Assembly: GCA_021603905.1 (NCBI GenBank)
Contig: BQIU01000020.1
Location: 1-51,935, forward strand
Direction of reading: 5' to 3'
DNA: 51,935 nucleotides
Origin: Nitrospirales bacterium
GTDB taxonomy: Bacteria; Nitrospirota; Nitrospiria; Nitrospirales; UBA8639
Under the pieces are notes generated by a model. The model was not told the origin of the DNA. It ran no database searches and saw only the letters and a program-made list of their open reading frames with translations. Numbering within the stretch: the first letter of the stretch is position 1; every line of letters starts with the position of its first letter. Both the position numbers and the translations under genes were made by a program. Positions 51,447 through 51,935 of this stretch are shown piece by piece.

Positions 51447-51935
51447 TTACCAGTTCAGGGATTTTCCAATTTCTGAAAGATCATACCCGCCAAGAGCGAG
51501 TAATTCTTGTCGAAACGGACGACTGACGATGGCATCGAAGAGACGACTGATCGTGGGATGGGAGGCCAATATATCTTTTCGTAGTATGAGATCATACTGT
51601 TCTTCGCGTAAGGGGATGAATGTGAGCCCGTACTGTCGAGCCGCTGATTCCACACCGATTCCAATGTCGGCGAGTCCATCCCGAATATGCCGTGCGACTT
51701 CCAGGTGCGAAGGGACTTCGTGCTCATAGCCTTTGACTTGTTTGCCCGGAATCCCGGCTTTTTTCAGGACAGCATCCAATAAAATTCTGGCCCCAGAACC
51801 TGTTTCTCGATTGACCAATTGAATCCCGCGTTTTGCTAAATCATCAACACCTCGAATGTGTTTTGGATTATCTGTGCGCACTAAGAATCCTTGAGCCCAG
51901 GAGGCGAAGCGCACGCCAACAAAATCTGTTCCTCG
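51447..51935 (-). CDS. Molybdate/substrate-binding-domain protein (PBP-like; 5' part outside window)
   Basis: Only the C-terminal 162 codons are present; the frame stays open to the last base, so the GTG at 51914 is not the true start. The sequence (RGTDFVGVRFASWAQGFLVR, then GVDDLAKRGIQLVNRETGSG, ARILLDAVLKKAGI) matches the PBP-like domain (COG1910 type) usually fused after a helix-turn-helix in molybdate-responsive regulators. The usual pattern NR..GSG.R.L.D and the later HL.VA..I..G.AD.GIGV are both kept (SHLEVARHIRDGLADIGIGV). It converges with modABC, which supports a role in molybdate sensing or regulation. No DNA-binding domain is visible because that part is outside the window. Confidence 0.8.
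   Translation of the reverse strand, partial: RGTDFVGVRFASWAQGFLVRTDNPKHIRGVDDLAKRGIQLVNRETGSGARILLDAVLKKAGIPGKQVKGYEHEVPSHLEVARHIRDGLADIGIGVESAARQYGLTFIPLREEQYDLILRKDILASHPTISRLFDAIVSRPFRQELLALGGYDLSEIGKSLNW

Overview
The window is a chromosomal segment of a Gram-negative bacterium. Supporting genes are lpxC (lipid A synthesis), an AlgE-like outer-membrane porin, a lipoprotein with an LAGC lipobox and an AsmA-type protein. Gene content (a fused FAD/Fe-S dehydrogenase, an ACT-containing GlnE-like protein, a Tat-exported amidohydrolase and scattered short repeats in long intergenic gaps) resembles Nitrospira-type members of the Nitrospirota. That placement comes from memory of the families, not from a search, and is moderate confidence at best. 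Base composition looks close to even. I see no tRNA, rRNA, CRISPR array, prophage or intact transposase.

Layout. 0-3.2 kb: the end of a dppBCDF-type peptide ABC transporter operon. 3.4-8.2 kb: a MEMO-family protein facing a minus-strand run of MFS transporter, acyltransferase and cyclophilin, with a ~90-bp repeat pair between the last two. 8.9-16.9 kb, all plus strand: a lysine-rich H1-like protein with an acidic tail, a 1-Cys peroxiredoxin, a membrane-anchored pentapeptide-repeat protein, scpA-scpB, a GlcD/GlcF-type fusion dehydrogenase and a MoaD-like protein. 16.9-21.8 kb: gene-poor and repeat-rich, with lpxC, a small unknown gene and a group-2-like sigma-70 factor between four copies of a MITE-like element (TATAGC...GCTATA ends). 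21.8-25.8 kb: a head-to-head pair that together looks like glutamine synthetase adenylyltransferase (GlnE) split in two, the C-terminal half carrying GlnD-like tandem ACT domains. 25.9-31.2 kb: clpB facing an HD-domain/YjbQ/HtrA minus-strand cluster. 31.5-36.0 kb: a large AsmA-like protein containing an 11-G tract, then mtnA. 36.1-40.8 kb, minus strand: an HD-GYP response regulator with a hybrid histidine kinase, and a lipoprotein. 41.1-45.2 kb: a flavin monooxygenase-like enzyme, a degenerate nucleotidyltransferase overlapping a TPM-domain protein, and an alpha/beta hydrolase. 45.2-51.9 kb: a fifth repeat copy, a Tat amidohydrolase, a porin, modABC and the C-terminal part of a molybdate-binding-domain protein that runs off the window.

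Functional themes. Nitrogen control (split GlnE-like pair), nutrient uptake (peptides, molybdate), envelope maintenance (LpxC, AsmA, HtrA, porin), protein and oxidative stress (ClpB, HtrA, peroxiredoxin), chromosome organisation (ScpAB, H1-like protein) and signal transduction (kinase plus HD-GYP regulator). The most unusual items are the divergent GlnE-like pair with ACT domains, the MITE-like family with a nested structured insert, and the charge-bipolar H1-like protein.
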